From Brevipalpus yothersi (lineage: Eukaryota; Arthropoda; Arachnida; Trombidiformes; Tenuipalpidae): DNA of 64,000 nucleotides. A program made the position numbers and the translations under genes. Shown piece after piece: positions 1 to 12,295 of the stretch. Under the pieces are notes generated by a model. The model was given only the letters and a program-made list of their open reading frames with translations, made no database searches and was not told the origin of the DNA. The first letter of the stretch is position 1. Each line of letters starts with the position of its first letter. The DNA lies in NCBI GenBank assembly GCA_003956705.1, contig QZCP01000071.1:62001-126000 (forward strand), read 5' to 3'.

Positions 1-1355
1 GTCCAATGGATATGGATGAGGAAGATGAGATTGATGGAGGTGTACAAGATAATGTAGGTGCTGTTGATGAAATATTATTGATGGTCATCGATGATGTTCC
101 GACCATATGATGAGATCCAATCCCATTATTATTCTTATTGTCTCCGTTTGTGGACACTCCAGTGATGTAAGTGGAGCCAATGAGATCTGGATGACCAGTA
201 TTTAATGAATTCAAAGCTGCCATATCTTGAGATATAAGAGTTTGCTCTTCCAATGCTTGATTCAGTCCAGCAAATGGTGTCCACCAATCGCCGCTATTGT
301 TTATATGGCTTGAGTTTTGATTGAGACATGAGTCAACTGCTTGCATTGTTGAAATACTATCGAGCCCACTTGGATTGGAATTACTATTCGCTACCGTTGC
401 ACTGTTGAGTACTGTGTTTCCGCTCATCGTGGACACATTGACAGAGCTCATATGAGGATCGTTTCGATGAAAGCATGATCCATCAGGAAACCCTTGGCCA
501 GTAACTTGCCCCGTTATGCTACCATGAGATGAGGCCAAATTGCCCATATCATTGCGATTGGAAATTATATTCACAGCCCGGCCATTGAAATCATCACCAG
601 TCTCACTAATTGTTCCACTATCTGCTTGATTTGATGGAGAAGTCAATTGGCTAGAAAAATTGGCAGAACTTATCAGCTCAAGATCTGCATCGTTCAAAAG
701 CTCATTCCAGCACATATCACCATTTTCTTGATTCAACAAGGAATGATTGTTTTCAGATGGAGATGAGATATTGGTCACTTGATTACTATTTGATGGGACG
801 CCTCCATCCGGGTAATTTTGAGGCTGATGTGTCTGATCATTCATATGAATATATCGATTGAAAGCACCAGTACATGCATTTCCAGATAAACTGCCAAGGT
901 TTTCCATGCCGGACGATATCTCTAATGATTTGCCATCGCACTGAAATAAAAGAAGGGAGAAGAGTGATTAGATATCGTTGAAATCACGAGGAATGCTCTC
1001 AGTTGAAGGGCTGTAACCCTCTCAGCATTACAATGAGAGTTGAGTTGGGTTGTTTCGAATTGAAAGTTGAAAAGGCTGTTTCAAACATGTTATTTAAGCA
1101 AGACGCCAGAAAAGAATGATGATGACGAAATCATGTATCGAAAAAATTTGGCCCTAATGAGTTTATCTGATGACTATCGATAAATGCTCAGATTTACATA
1201 TGATATAAGAAAAATATGTAGAATGATAGCCTCAATGGGGTTATTAAAGGCCCTAGTCGACAGAAGGAAACTTTACTTGATAGCCCATGGCCATGAACAT
1301 CACGACCAACTCGTAATATAGCTTGGAAGCCCAAAAATACTGTGCCTCTAGAGCG

Positions 1356-1434
<79 letters not shown>

Positions 1435-4400
1435 GACGAGGAGACAGTGTAAAAAAAGAGGGAAAACGAAGCTGGTGAGAAGAAGAAGGGTACATTCATG
1501 AGAATACACTTTGTAGTTGATAGTTTCAATAGCGAGTCGTCGAAAAACCTTGAAATTAAGTCAACCGGTTCTACAAAACAGAATAGCAATAATTTTCTCG
1601 AGTAAAGGAGTGCGAAAAAGCCAAAGTCGAGAGGATCGTTGAGAGAAAAGAGAAAAGAGTAAGAGAGGCGATCGTAGCCTAATGAATTTTTATAACTGAT
1701 TTTCCAGCAGATCAAACATTGATTTTTTTCCCTCTCAACGAAGCCTTTGTTTGTTTCGAAAAGTTTACTCAACTCATTCAGATATCGATGGTGTTCATGG
1801 TGTTCATGGTGAATATTTGTGGTAGAGAACGGTTGAGAACCGCAATCAAGAGTGCAAATTTTTTCAAGATTTCCTGAGAAGGTTCATAAAAAAAATTGAG
1901 GAGGCTCTACATTTTCCTTCACTCTTCGATGAACTTGAATTTCAAGGCTCAACTCAATTTCGATCATTTCTAACAAAATCATTGTTTTACCTGTAAACGG
2001 TCTAGCATAGTAAATGTATGAAGGAGGGAACATGAGCAGTCTCAAAGATGATTCAGCTTGATGATGGTAATGAAATGAGGAACTTTTTCATCTTTTCCAA
2101 TTTTAGAGTAAGAGCATGTCGGGAAAAAAATTCTAGTGCAAAAGAATCTTGTTAGATGGGTAAGTTGATCGAACAGAATAGAGAGGATGGAAAAAGAGGA
2201 TGAACTGAAAAAGAAACTCATATTCATTCGTGTGAAGCTCTCCTAAGCCTAGTAATCAGAGGAGCTGAATAAATTGCTATCAAATGATTTGAAGAGTTAG
2301 GGAAACAGATGATTGGAACGCGAGAGAAAAAAAGATAGCAAAGAAACTAGATACTTGTTAGGAAAAATCGATGTTGTTGTTGTTATTTTTTGCTGCTGAA
2401 TTAAGCGGTGAGAAGGCCAACAGGCTACTGATCAATTAGATTGGATGCATACCACTAATTTTCAAAGAAACAAAATAATTTCTAAATAGAATATGCATGA
2501 GTCACTCTAGAAGAGCATGAAAGATGAAAATTTTTCAAATCATTGAATGTTCAAGAGCAGCCCTCAACAAGAAAAAGAAAGTTGAGAGGTAATTCAACAC
2601 TGGATCATGAATTTTTCAAAAGGAAAAGATGCAGTTGAAAGATGATAAGTTCTGGAATTCTAGCCCCGAGTACCTGGAAAACTTATCTTGCTCAATTTGA
2701 AGTAAGTTTCAAATGATATCACCGTCAGAATGGATTGTGTTCTAATGAAGCCTAATTCTATGTATCAGAAATCGTGGAGAAGATGTTGATAATGAAATGG
2801 TAAAAAGTGTGGAAAAGAAAAAGAGAAGAGGAGAGAAGCAATTCAAGCCCGAATGTTCCAATGATGAGAGAGAATATTTTTTGAGGAAACCTACATTCTG
2901 GTTGAGCTTATCATTGGTATTGATGGAAGAGTTGATAATGTGCGGCCCATTGAGCTGCTTGTAATGTCTTGAATCAGAGGCTGATGAGAATGAGGATGTT
3001 GTCATATTCGGAAACTGAGGGTCCGGGGACGATTTACGAAGAGGTGGAGGAGCAGCTCGCGGCTGTTGAGAATTATTTAAGAAAGAGATATTACTATTTT
3101 TCATATCTCCAACTAATTGGCCATCCTCAGATGAATTGGAGGAGAATGCCGCTGTTGCGTCGTGTCCCAAATAGGTACCAGTAGAAGACAATGTGGCATG
3201 AGGTCGAAAGACAGAATGATTTGGATCAGCTTGTCTTTTTGCACCACCATTGGCACCTATCGTGTTCAAATTCGATGGTATGAAACAAGGTAAGTATGAT
3301 GATGGTGAGCCTCCAGGACTAGAAACACTATAAGGTGAACAGGGTCCTTGATCCAAAACATCATTCTCACTCTTACATGGTAAACCCATTGATGGATCGT
3401 CAACATCGATAGGAATGGCAAGGGGCGCAGGGAAGTGTAAATTTGTTAAATCAGGCAACGAACCAGTGTTTGAGAATGAATTTAAATGATGAATGGTGCC
3501 ATTATCATTGTCAGGACTCGGATGAATAGTAATACCGGGTACTTCACAGGATTTTGGTCTAGAATCATTTGGCAACGACACTGATAGTAATGTATTGGCA
3601 TTTGCGGAGGATAGATGATCTTTTCCAGGATCCCATGCCATCGAAGGCATCATCGGAGAATAGGTATTCGGTGTATCATTGGGAGAGGTAACGAAAACGC
3701 TGTTATTATCAACAATATCATGCACAGTACTGCGTCGGGGCGATGATGATCCACTTTGGGGGTGCGAGCTTTGATTAACCTCCAAGGAAAATAATCCTGT
3801 TTGATGTATAGCGGAATCTGAGTTTGTACGTCGCCAATCCATTGGTGGTGGACTGAGGTATACTGGAGATGAGTACGGAGAAGGTGCATTGCGTCGATGA
3901 TCATTGAATGAAGAACGATGATGTCCACCAGATATATGTTGCGGACTACGAGATGTTGCCCCAGGCGATGGATGCCTACGAGCTGGCTCTCTACCACGTC
4001 GTATTTCATCCAGATTGTTGAGTGCAGCTTTCAAATCGATACTAGATTCTGTTGCTTGTCCAATAAGATTTACATCGGGTAGTGACTCTGCCCTACAATT
4101 TCCCACATTGATATGCAGTTGATTCCTGTTGATAGGTCCTGGGCCACTTATCTGTTAGATTTCCGGGAGAAGGGAAGAGAGGAAGAGCATGTGGAGAAAA
4201 AAGAGGGAGAGAGAACAAAAAAATCAGATTTAAGGAAGAGAGGGAAGATTTGAAATGAGCTGTTATTATTTAAATGTAAGCAATGAATGCATATGAGAGA
4301 TCTATGTTGTCTGTTTGGTAAGAGTCAAGGAATGAAGATGATCGAGATAAATTGAGAGAATGAAGGCAAATGAAGTGAAAGAAAGAAGAAGGAAGTATTT

Positions 4401-4510
4401 GTGGTGGGTGCTATACAGCTACTACCGCTACTCTGTGGTGCAACAAACACGATAGATAGCGTAAACATGAACCAAGAATAGCAACCGTGTTCTTCACCCA
4501 CTGTTCAGGG

Positions 4511-4586
<76 letters not shown>

Positions 4587-5147
4587 CTGAGAATAGGAAT
4601 ACTAGATATAAATATTACAATTTTTGAGCTATAAATTCAATGAAATTTTTGATAACCATTAATCGATCCCAATTCCGAATGGCATTGAAATTGGCAGCAA
4701 TTCTACATTTCATCATCAATGCAAAGCTGTTTTATATAAAGTGATAGCCTTAAGGGATGTTAACGTGTGTGAATGTATGAATAAAATAAGAGAATGTTGA
4801 CGATCACGGTTAGTGGTGAGTGTGATCCAAAAATAACAAAGCTACAGAACGAGGAACCGATTATGAGAATGGTAATCGAACTGGGGGGGGAGAAGACGAA
4901 GACATTGTGTGTGAAAAAGAGGAAGAGAGTGAATGGGATCTATTGAGAGGTATATTAGCATATGAAGACAAACACATATTATGATAATTATCTACTTTGA
5001 TGCAAGATAAAATCTTAGAGGTGTGAATTATCTTACCCTTGTAGCCTTGATTACATCTCTCATGATCTGTTCAAATGCAGCTGTCTCTTCTGCTTGTTTC
5101 TGTTTTTGGATGGCAATTTTTTCACTAAATTTACGAGGATTTGCCAT
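1..5147 (-). CDS. CRTC: CREB-regulated transcription coactivator (CRTC/TORC), 3' end outside the window
   Basis: CRTC is a cAMP- and calcium-gated coactivator that binds the bZIP domain of CREB in the nucleus; SIK/AMPK kinases hold it in the cytoplasm through 14-3-3. Exons are 5147-5037 (37 codons), 4151-2895 (419 codons) and 940-1 (open to the edge), all joining in phase 0 at GT...AG sites. Exon 1 is the family's N-terminal CREB-binding helix (MANPRKFSEKIAIQKQKQAE, then ETAAFEQIM). Exon 2 has the SIK-type site WRRTNSDSAIHQT (the phosphorylated serine is about residue 148), RPKSCEVPGI, and GSLPDLTNLHFP at about residues 267-278, all CRTC hallmarks. Exon 3 encodes more than 313 Ser/Asn-rich residues where the transactivation domain should be. 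It joins in phase but has no motif I recognise, so that part is less certain. Further small exons in the intron 2894-941 cannot be excluded. Confidence 0.93.
1355..1436. repeat. (GAAA)n/(GA)n compound microsatellite in CRTC intron
   Basis: About 15 GAAA tetramers run directly into a short GA run. The reverse strand is an uninterrupted polypyrimidine tract inside the second CRTC intron. Confidence 0.95.
4517..4582. repeat. (GA)33 microsatellite in first CRTC intron
   Basis: A pure GA dinucleotide run of about 66 bases lies between CRTC exons 2 and 1. Confidence 0.95.
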
Positions 5148-6100
5148 TGCTGATTGCTTTTTGGACTGTACAGACAATTAAAGGAGTTGACCAATTGAAG
5201 AAGAAGGTATAATTGATGAATTAATTCACTTTCTGGTAAATCAATAGTGGTGATAGTGATGATTTGAAGGAGGATGAGAAAAGGTTTTAGAAGGTGGCAA
5301 TCTTTCTCCAATTGATTATAATCACTCTGACAAAAACCAAGAATGCAAAAGGTGTCAAGATAATAGGAGGGATAAAATTTGTACCCAAAAACAATGTTAG
5401 TGGAGAGAGAGAAGATAAATCTTCCTCTCAGATGGTGATGATGAAGATGATTCCCAATTAACGATCAAAACTGATAGGCAAGATGGAGTTAGGATGTAAT
5501 GAACATATATATATGTATAGTAATAATATATCAAATAGGATCCAAATACAACACCAACAAACAGGTCCAAATTTTGTCTCTCTTTCAATGGTAAAGGTGT
5601 AATAGGAAGGTAAAAATCTTTCACAGAATAATAACAAACTGTACAATTAAAATATATTTATATATCCCGTGAATTAAGGAGATAATCAATTACCAAAGCC
5701 AAGTGCAATTACATATGAAATCAAAAATTTTGCAATACAGGTGAAGATGCAAAATGTTGTTGTTGTTGTTGTTGTTTTTGATGTTGTTAATCCAATAGTT
5801 GATCCGGATCTATTCAACTAGTGAGGGTCACAAGATAAACACCACCACATACAGGCAAAATATATTGAAGAAGAAGAAATAAAATCAGGTCAATATAAGG
5901 TAGTGAGGAACAGAAAAAAAATAAGCCAGTAATTACAATGACCAATTGAATTTGAAGGAAGACCAAGAAAATATCATCAACAAATGTTGATATTCGATTG
6001 TACGATTGTGATCTTGATTATACATGATGATTATGGTCATCATCAGTCATTTGTTGTTGAATCATATTTGAGTGTTTAATTCATACACACAAACACACAA

Positions 6101-6240
6101 ACACACATATACATTGGTAAAAAGAGAGAGAGAGAGAGAGAGAGAGACACACACACTTGAATACACACAAACACACATATACATTGGTAAAAAGAGAGAG
6201 AGAGAGAGAGAGAGAGACACACACACTTGAATACACACAA
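6101..6240. repeat. Exact 70-bp tandem duplication containing a GA microsatellite
   Basis: 6101-6170 and 6171-6240 are two apparently identical 70-base units. Each holds acacatatacattggta, a GA run, a CA run and cttgaatacacacaa. The identical GA-run length in both copies suggests a recent duplication. Confidence 0.95.
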
Positions 6241-6611
6241 ACACACAAATTGTGGATTAAGATGTGATCAAGTAGTAGCAGGTACACAAAGTTGTTGATG
6301 ATGGTTGTTGTTGATTGCACATACACACACACAGTTTATATTATATCCCCTTTCTGATTATCCATCAATTGGATCCATACTTGCCAAATGTACATCATCA
6401 TTGCTTTCCACCATCATCACTCATTTTCGATCATTATATCTTATCCATAATTATGAACTATAGAGGAGATAAAATCCAATAAGAATAGATAACAATTAAT
6501 ATAATATAATCAAAATATATCAAAATCAAAAGTGATGGCGGGCACCAACAAAAAAATTGTGTGTATTTTAACACAGCAAAATAGTGTGAAAGGCGCACAT
6601 ACACATAGGCA

Positions 6612-6658
6612 AGAGGGAGAGAGAAAGAGAGAGAGGCAGAGAGAGAGAGAGAGAGAGA
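6612..6658. repeat. Imperfect GA microsatellite
   Basis: A purine-only GA tract with a single GGCA interruption. Confidence 0.9.
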
Positions 6659-7570
6659 AACCGAGATGAATACTAGGCTCTCGAGGCTACTGGTGCCATC
6701 CAAAAGAGAGGAGGATATATACACTGAACTCTCTCTCTATCTGATGAAAGGAACGAAATTGGAAAGCATCATGAAAGCATGTGAGTGTAAGTGTGTATTG
6801 ATTCTGGTACAATTGATAATGAGTAGTAGTAGTAGTTACATATTTTTTTTTGAGGTAATAGATGAAACTCGTACATACATACACATGACATACATTATGG
6901 TCAATCACAAGGTGCACATGAGAGAGAGAGAGAAAAGAGATGAAAAATGATTGAGAGAATACCTGTTGCTATATACACCTCGAGATGATAGTACACTTGC
7001 CTTCTCTAACACTTATACGATTACTGTATTTGCAATGCAATTGCAATTGAGAGAGAATGGTTGAAATGGGAAGATTGTGTATTTATCCAATTTTGTGAAA
7101 TAATTAAAACATTAAAATTCTTGATGTCCTCCTTTTTCTTTCGATTGCATTCACACACATTCACATTCACATTCACACGCACACACAGTAAGTGAAAGCG
7201 AGAGAAAACAATTGATCAACATTTTAATTTATCTCTCTCTCTTTCTCTTTTCTCTCTCTCTCACTTGTCTATAGATCTTTTTTCTCACCCTTGGTGAAAC
7301 ATTAATTGACTGAATGTGTGTATCTGTTTGGTAAAAGATAGATTAAGATTCATCAAATTAAATTCAACCTCATCACAGTGTAGACCGAGTGGAGATGATT
7401 ATAATAATGAGGAAAAAGACAAAAATTGGAAAAAATGAAAATTTCAAAGAAAATAATAGAAAAAATAATAATCATAACGCATTAATATATGAACGTATGT
7501 ATTTTTTTTCTTTCACTCTTTTATTCTCACCAATTTTGAAACATTTTTGTTTCTCTCTCTATTGTGTGTA

Positions 7571-8026
7571 TCTTTCTCTCTTTTTTTCATGTTTATTTTT
7601 CTAATTTCATTGCCTTTTAAGTAGCAATTTGTGGACACCATCATTGAACTCCAAGATTTCACACTGACGGCCTGCAGACCACTCAATTTACGAAGATTAT
7701 TTATTTATTTATCCATTTCCAGATATTATAGAAGTAATTTTCTTGTTTATGAATATTTTAGCCACTCCAGCTTAAATTGAAGGTGAACGTAATCCTGGTG
7801 CTATTGGTGATCGTTCACAAGCTCCTTTATCTATGTTACAGGTGTATTCATTAGGATAACAATGAATATGATCACGCCAGCATACAGCATACAGCATTGC
7901 GAAATCCACAGCAAGTCCAATCATCTGAACAAGAGGGATGATCAACCAAAGTGAATTAATTGGCAAATGTGATCATGGAGACAATTTCATCATCTAAGGG
8001 GTTCCAGAGATATTTTTGCAGCAATA
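7571..8026 (-). pseudogene. Truncated granulin pseudogene, direct-repeat copy A
   Basis: This stretch is closely similar to 10211-10750, which holds the 3' half of the intact granulin gene. It matches granulin exon 3, the intron before it and the very end of exon 2, plus the 3' flank shared with the P450 gene. It cannot make the protein. A 7-base tandem duplication (catacag) near 7890 shifts the frame inside the granulin module, conserved cysteines are changed (HCCPHGY reads HCYPNEY), and the splice donor after the exon 2 remnant is lost (GTAAGC is replaced by AACCCC). Signal peptide and first-half exons are absent. Copy A lacks about 100 bases present in copy B near 10380-10480. It is a decayed product of local duplication. 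Confidence 0.85.
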
Positions 8027-8342
8027 TATCCATAAGATAACAGTGGCTCTCACAAATATTACTGTCAATACTCTTCGAGTTCTGATGAAAAAAGATCATG
8101 TGATCATCCACCATCATATAGCTTCACTGCCAGAGTCCTATTCCAATTGAACCATCGTGATACACTCGTGCCAAGAGTATCATGATTTCATTTTCCAATA
8201 CCTGTGATAAATACCCGATTGGTACCAATCATTTCACGTATAACTCTCAATTCACTCACTGGAATAATCTTCTTTCATATGCATTATTTGTGAAAAATGT
8301 TGCAAGTTATGAAAAATTATTTTTGATGGTAATACCTCAACT

Positions 8343-10168
8343 TTGATCATTTGGAGCTTTAAGACACTCCTGGCTGTGAGCCTGTTTAACATCATCTCTT
8401 TTGTGGTTCAAAAAATTTACTTGTTTCTCAAATTACGAAATGTTCCCCATCGAAAAAGTCATTTCCTATTAGGAGATCTTGAAGAAATATGGAAATTAGA
8501 TTTGACTGATCCCACTAGAGGTAAGTACAAAGTATAATTGGAATAATTGGAATACTTTTGTTGGCCATCAAATTTCGGTTTGCAATAATCTTGATGATTA
8601 ATTTTCAAAATTTTTCCCACATGAAAGCTCTGATGAAATTAGAGAATGAATCATATCGTGAGTTTGCCGATAAAAAGTTACGTTTAAGTTGGGACTTCTG
8701 GACACCCTTTCTATCAATATATGATCATGAAGCAGCTGCCGTGAGTTGATGACATAAAAATTGTGATGTTCTCACAAGTCAACATAATAATAATTGATTC
8801 CTTTAATCAGGATATTTTGAGCAAGAAAAATTATCTACTGAAAGGCTCAGACTACAAATACTTCAAGTCATGGATTGGAGATGGTCTCTTGACCAGTGTT
8901 TCAACCAAATGGCATGCAAGACGAAAATTGATCACTCCAGCATTTCACTTTGATATTTTAGATCATTTTGCGCCCATCATGATTGCCCATACGAAAGAAT
9001 TTCTCGACTTCTTAGCCACATCTTGTGAAAATAGTGACCAATGGATTAAGATAGATGAACATTTATCTCCATTCACTCTAGATGTTCTAATTGAAACGAC
9101 AATGGGCTTGACAAGTAAAGATCTCAAAGATCTGAGACCCAGTTACGTGGATTCAGTCAAAATTTTAGGAAAGTATTTATTCAAACGTCCTCTTGGAATA
9201 ATTTCTCGCTATGATTTTCTATATTATCACACTGAGACGGGAAGAAAAGTGAAGAAAGCACTTGAAATTGTTCGTGACTTTTCCAAAAGAGCTATTCAGC
9301 ATCGTATTGAATATTTAAAACAAACCCAAAATAATAATTTAGACGATGAAAATGGTCAAGAAAAATCTGAACTCACCACCAAGAGGAGCAAAAAACGAGC
9401 CTTGATGGACCTTCTTATATCTGCTTACTTGGATCCTAATGAAGTGTCCGTAAAAGATGGTGAAGACATTCGTGAAGAAGTTGATACCTTCATGTTTGCC
9501 GGTCATGATACAACTGCTTCAGCCATTGGATGGTTGATCTTCATTTTAGGTGAGAGAAAATAACGGTGTACTGAAGAAGTTGCCAGAATTTTGGATGGAA
9601 AATAGATAAAAACGATATACATGTATATTCCCATGATACAGGTAATTATCCAGAGGTTCAAGAAAGACTTTACCAGGAGCTTGAATCATGTTTCGAATCA
9701 GTTGGTCAAAATGGAGTTGATCACAATAAGATTCTCTCGAATCGTTATTTGGATGCTTGTGTAAAGGAAGGGTTGCGTTTGATTCCACCGGTAGCTGGAA
9801 TAGGTAAAACTTTACCCCAAGACACTGAAGTTTGTGGACATCTGATTCCGAAAGGAACGTCAGTGATAATCTTCTTTTTCTACATGCATCGTGATGCTAA
9901 ATTATATCCTGATCCATTGAAATTCAAGCCTGAAAGATTTCTCGACGAAGAGTCACGATTACCGTTCTCATTTGTGCCATTCAGTGCTGGTCCTCGAAAT
10001 TGTATCGGACAAAAGTTTGCTCTGATGGAGATCAAAATATTCACAGCTCTACTGATTCACCGATTTAAATTGACTTCTAAAGTTCGAGTCGAAGATGTTG
10101 AATATTGTTTCGAAGTTGTGACCAGACCAATTGAGCCATTAGAGATCAAATTTGAAGAAAGACACTGA
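8343..10168 (+). CDS. Cytochrome P450, CYP4-like
   Basis: Membrane-anchored haem monooxygenase of the microsomal CYP4 type; these typically oxidise fatty acids, hormones or xenobiotics, and the substrate here is unknown. Exons 8343-8520, 8628-8740, 8811-9549 and 9642-10168 join with matching phases (1, 0, 1) to give about 518 residues, a normal CYP4 length. Visible motifs are an N-terminal hydrophobic anchor, WHARRKLITPAFH (helix C region), the I-helix FAGHDTTAS, the ExxR helix KEGLRL, and the haem loop PFSAGPRNCIG with the cysteine ligand, so the catalytic core looks intact. Oddity: the first exon has no in-frame ATG. The frame runs back from TTG at 8343 to a TGA at 8310. An ATG at 8327 is out of frame and reaches a stop after six codons. 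A separate upstream start exon, a sequence error, or recent loss of the start are all possible. It is flanked by granulin copies on both sides. Confidence 0.9.
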
Positions 10169-10210
10169 TCACGAAACAGAACTAACAATATCTTCTCTTA
10201 TATCTTATAT

Positions 10211-10750
10211 CTTCTCTTTTTTTTCATGATTATTTTTTTAGCTTCAGTGTCTTTTGAATAGCAATATATGGACTCCATCATTAAATTGGCCTGCAAATTC
10301 ACTCAATTTACGGAGATTATTTATCTATTTATTTATTTTCAGGAATTATAGAAGTAATTTTCTTGTGTATGAGTGTTTACAATACTTGTCAATTCATTTG
10401 ATTCATATGGTTTTGAAGAAACATTTTTTGTGTGAAAACTGAAAAAAAATCTTCTTTATCCATTCTAATTGGGAGAAAGTGATATTTTAGCTACTCCAGC
10501 TCAAATTGAAGGTGAAAGTAATCCTGGTGCTATTGGTGATCGTTCACAAGCTCCTTTATCTATGTTACAGGTGTATCCATGAGGACAACAATGGATATGA
10601 TCACTACAGCATACAGCATTGGGAAATCCACAGCAAGCCCAATCACCTGGATAAGAGGGATGATCAACCAAAGTGAATTGATAAGCAAAATATAATCATG
10701 GAGACATATTCATCGTATCAGGCTTACCAGAGGTATCTTTGCAACAGGTT
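10211..10750. repeat. Direct-repeat copy B (right side of P450)
   Basis: Partner of 7571-8026 in the same orientation. It covers the P450 3' flank, granulin exon 3, the intron and the end of granulin exon 2. It has about 100 bases near 10380-10480 that copy A lacks. The shared P450 3' flank suggests the original duplicated unit was P450 end plus granulin. Confidence 0.85.
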
Positions 10751-10981
10751 GATTGACCTGGACACTCGAATCCACCTCCAGGACAGACTTGATTTCGCAC
10801 CGATTTAGCCCTACTAATTCGTCGGAAGGATGTCATGTTGCGTTGTCCATTCACTGTAGTGATTTAAGTTCGAGCATTAACACTTCACAGTTACATTAGA
10901 TTTTGATCGAAACTTACCCTCTAGAAGGAGGAATGTTAGCATGACTGTGAAAACAACAACCAATTTGAATGATCCGTTCAT
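10501..10981 (-). CDS. Secreted single-module granulin
   Basis: Small secreted cysteine-rich peptide of the granulin/progranulin family, which act as extracellular growth-factor-like or lysosomal peptides. Exons are 10981-10918, 10853-10728 and 10646-10501, joining in phase 1 both times to give 111 residues and TGA. Residues 1-21 form a signal peptide (MNGSFKLVVVFTVMLTFLLL). A basic linker of about 22 residues follows, then one complete granulin module. Its 12 cysteines have the classic spacing: VC, EC, TCC, ACC, VCC, HCC, YTC, GAC. Family members often carry several modules; this one has a single module. It is convergent with the P450 gene, whose stop is about 330 bases away. Confidence 0.92.
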
Positions 10982-12295
10982 TTTTTCTTCTTGAAAGTAG
11001 ACAGTAATGGACAAAATATTTCGAAAATAAAATCGAAGAAAAAGATTTTGCTCAATAGAGAATTTGGACACAATTGAACTGGATCAAAATCAAATCGAGA
11101 GAATATTGTGGTAGTTACAAGAACTGGAGGACTTGTTGTTGGAAGATGAAGTGAAACTCATCTGATCCTAGAAGATCAGTCTCACCACTTGAATAAAAAT
11201 CTTATCACGTGATAGAGTTTCGAGAAGTGAAGATGAACAGATTGTGACAAATGAGAGGTTTGTCAACTAATTGTTACCAGAAGAAATTTGTTTGTATTTG
11301 CTCTGGATTTCTTGCGTAAAGAAAGAATCGAGAATCGAAATTAGTGTGTGTCAATAAATGTCAGAATCAATGCTTGCATGTAAATCTAGATTCATTCCCT
11401 CCGGAAAAGTTTCGAAAGTGTATCCATGTAATCCTCTATTCTCTTGAGAAAAATGTATGCTAAATTGTTCCACCACTGAAATTGTTTTTCCTCCTCGGAA
11501 CCAATATCTTTCAAATTAACTGCAGACATAATCACTTCTCCACCATCTTCCATTGACTCTTGATCAGATAAATTTCTAGGAAATTGCACGATAAAGAGCC
11601 ATAATCAATGTCAAATACTCATATCAAGATGGGAGCACAAGTTGAAGCCACTTGAGCTGTTCTTGAACCAAAAAAAGTTGCGATAAAATAAAAAGATCGA
11701 AAATAAGAAAAGCTCGAAAAAATAGTACCGAGCTGAAGAACGAGCTTCACCAAGCTGGGGTCGAAGTGCATTGTGTGTTGGTTAACGGTTTTTACCGGTA
11801 TGCAAATGTGTTGGATCCCTCAAATGTTCTTCTATTCGATGCCCAGCTTTCATCGACCAATAACGGTTCATCTCCATGGCTCCCAGGCCCGATCGATAGA
11901 CATTATAATAGCCATTGAGCATCCCCCTCTATATATGTGTGTATAACATACATAGAGCTTTTTCGATTCGCTGTTTGGATGAATTCGACAAAATGGCCTA
12001 CTAAATACTCATAATTTGTGTGCTCAAATTCTGATGTAGTTTATTTTTACTGAATTTGTGAATGATTAATGTGTGATTCCATTGTAACCAGCCTCAAACT
12101 TAAATAATCATCGAATATTTGTGCCATAAAATCGATACAGTCTGATGAATGAACCTTTTCTCAATTTCAATTTGAACAATTATCCAGATCCTATGATGTC
12201 GCAACATATTCATCCCTAATTGATCATCTCAAAAATTTCAACACGAAAAAAGAACCTCTCATCAATCACCATAAAAGTCCTAATCGAGTCTCAAG
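10982..12295. other. Intergenic region between granulin and NACHO-like genes
   Basis: It contains presumptive upstream DNA for both divergent genes. A POU-type octamer (atgcaaat) lies near 11800, within a somewhat GC-richer patch at about 11770-11910. One short open frame is listed separately. No other gene is supported. Confidence 0.5.
11392..11547 (-). CDS. Unrecognised short ORF, possible terminal exon
   Basis: From an internal ATG the frame encodes about 51 residues: an acidic start, then an amphipathic stretch rich in aromatic and charged residues (QWWNNLAYIFLKRIEDYMDT). The same frame is open 14 codons further upstream but there is no ATG there. No homology is recognised. It may be a last exon of a small gene, or chance. 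Confidence 0.2.
   Translation of the reverse strand, partial: DGGEVIMSAVNLKDIGSEEEKQFQWWNNLAYIFLKRIEDYMDTLSKLFRRE

Larger units (their letters stand above)
5148..7570. other. Gene-free region upstream of CRTC
   Basis: No coding exon could be supported. The stretch is rich in simple repeats: CA, GA, TTG and AT runs, and a 70-base tandem duplication. It presumably holds the CRTC promoter and any 5' UTR exon, but I see no convincing TATA or initiator context. Confidence 0.6.

Noticed and set aside
1194..1772. 192-residue minus-strand frame through the GAAA/GA repeat
   Set aside because: Lies in a CRTC intron; much of it is SLSLSL/FLSFFLSF translated from the microsatellite.
3650..4009. 119-residue minus-strand frame
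   Set aside because: Out-of-frame shadow of CRTC exon 2.
5060..5311. 83-residue minus-strand frame over CRTC exon 1
   Set aside because: Wrong frame; the CRTC N-terminus is read from the ATG at 5147 in another frame.
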